A stretch of 64,000 nucleotides of DNA from Glandiceps talaboti. Its lineage: Eukaryota; Hemichordata; Enteropneusta; Spengelidae. The stretch is taken from NCBI RefSeq assembly GCF_964340395.1, contig NC_135571.1, positions 7,055,453-7,119,452 on the forward strand, in the 5' to 3' direction. Position numbers and translations under genes: made by a program. Numbering within the stretch: the first letter of the stretch is position 1; the number at the start of each line of letters is the position of its first letter. The notes below the pieces were generated by a model. It searched no databases and was not told where the DNA came from. It saw only the letters and a program-made list of their open reading frames with translations. Below are positions 63,672 to 64,000 of the stretch, piece after piece.

Positions 63672-64000
63672 ATTAAAATGTGACCTACTGTACAACCACA
63701 GTATAGTCAAATTGCTGTACTCGTATTGTGTAAGAAATGATGCACACACAAGTCAAATCCATGGTTAATAATTTAAATTCAAACCCAAATCAAAGTGAGA
63801 CAAACATTTTCACAGCCCCACCCCCTTCATACTAAAAAAATTCATGGGTCAACCAAGTCATTGAATCAAATATTTCGTGCTCCCCCTCCCTTTCAGACCA
63901 TCATAATTGTCATCCTCCCCTTTGCACCCCAATTCTTTTCATGCCCACCAGTTTTCCCTCTAAATTCTGCTTGTTCCCTAAACCCTATTTTTTCTTAATG

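Larger units (their letters stand above)
57481..64000. other. Intergenic region, repeat-rich, no gene recognised
   Basis: Contains a hairpin repeat copy (about 59880-60160), a palindromic foldback (58632-58982), a 19-bp stem hairpin (61768-61814), a LINE fragment (62450-62999) and a MITE (63425-63671). A phrase around 58225-58325 (CTGGAGTGGTGTTCCCCTT on plus) matches, in reverse, sequences near 10262 and 52600, so it is another diverged repeat. The 104-codon Cys-containing frame at 61568-61882 has no recognised family. Confidence 0.55.

Overview
This is nuclear DNA from an animal. Protein-coding genes are split by GT-AG introns, non-coding DNA is AT-rich, and microsatellites, minisatellites, foldback elements and truncated non-LTR retrotransposons are abundant. 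The four recognisable genes are closest to vertebrate-type orthologues (SLC22 transporter, PTGR1, TUBGCP2, TIGAR). With the tetranucleotide and ACATGT-rich simple sequence this suggests an invertebrate deuterostome such as a hemichordate, cephalochordate or echinoderm. That placement is inference; the sequence alone does not fix the species.

Layout. 1-2424: upstream DNA with repeats and perhaps a 5' untranslated exon. 2437-9136 (+): a ten-exon SLC22-type organic cation/carnitine transporter, 589 aa. 9137-12410: intergenic, with a repeat copy, a pentanucleotide satellite, a 5'-truncated LINE and a hairpin element inserted in that LINE. 12411-18099 (+): a nine-exon prostaglandin reductase 1-like enzyme, 328 aa. 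18100-23899: intergenic between convergent genes, with a SINE-like repeat, a CpG-containing segment with a 187-codon ORF, and a MITE. 23900-45032 (-): a nineteen-exon gamma-tubulin complex component 2, 963 aa. 45033-45675: a 643-bp divergent promoter interval. 45676-54508 (+): a six-exon TIGAR-type histidine phosphatase whose last exon carries a roughly 260-residue insertion, giving 511 aa. 54509-64000: probable 3' UTR, then intergenic DNA with foldback elements, MITEs and another truncated LINE.

I rebuilt all four genes exon by exon from splice sites, reading frame and family similarity. Intron phases join without a break from start to stop in each. The genes do not form a pathway: SLC22 is a plasma-membrane transporter, PTGR1 an NADPH-dependent enone reductase, GCP2 a microtubule-nucleation scaffold, and TIGAR a sugar/phosphoglycerate phosphatase. 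The only regulatory link visible is the head-to-head arrangement of GCP2 and TIGAR.

Most remaining structure is repetitive. I see a TA-flanked MITE of about 240 bp in seven copies, a second MITE of about 165 bp in five copies, a mid-length repeat with an internal hairpin in five copies, several large foldbacks, and tandem minisatellites in introns. No CRISPR array, rRNA operon, convincing tRNA gene or intact autonomous transposon was found. I found no clear new biological system. The best leads are the expanded TIGAR, the Ser/Arg-rich GCP2 tail, a decayed tandem exon-segment duplication in GCP2, and a 1.28-kb terminal-inverted-repeat element ending 24 bp from a GCP2 splice donor.
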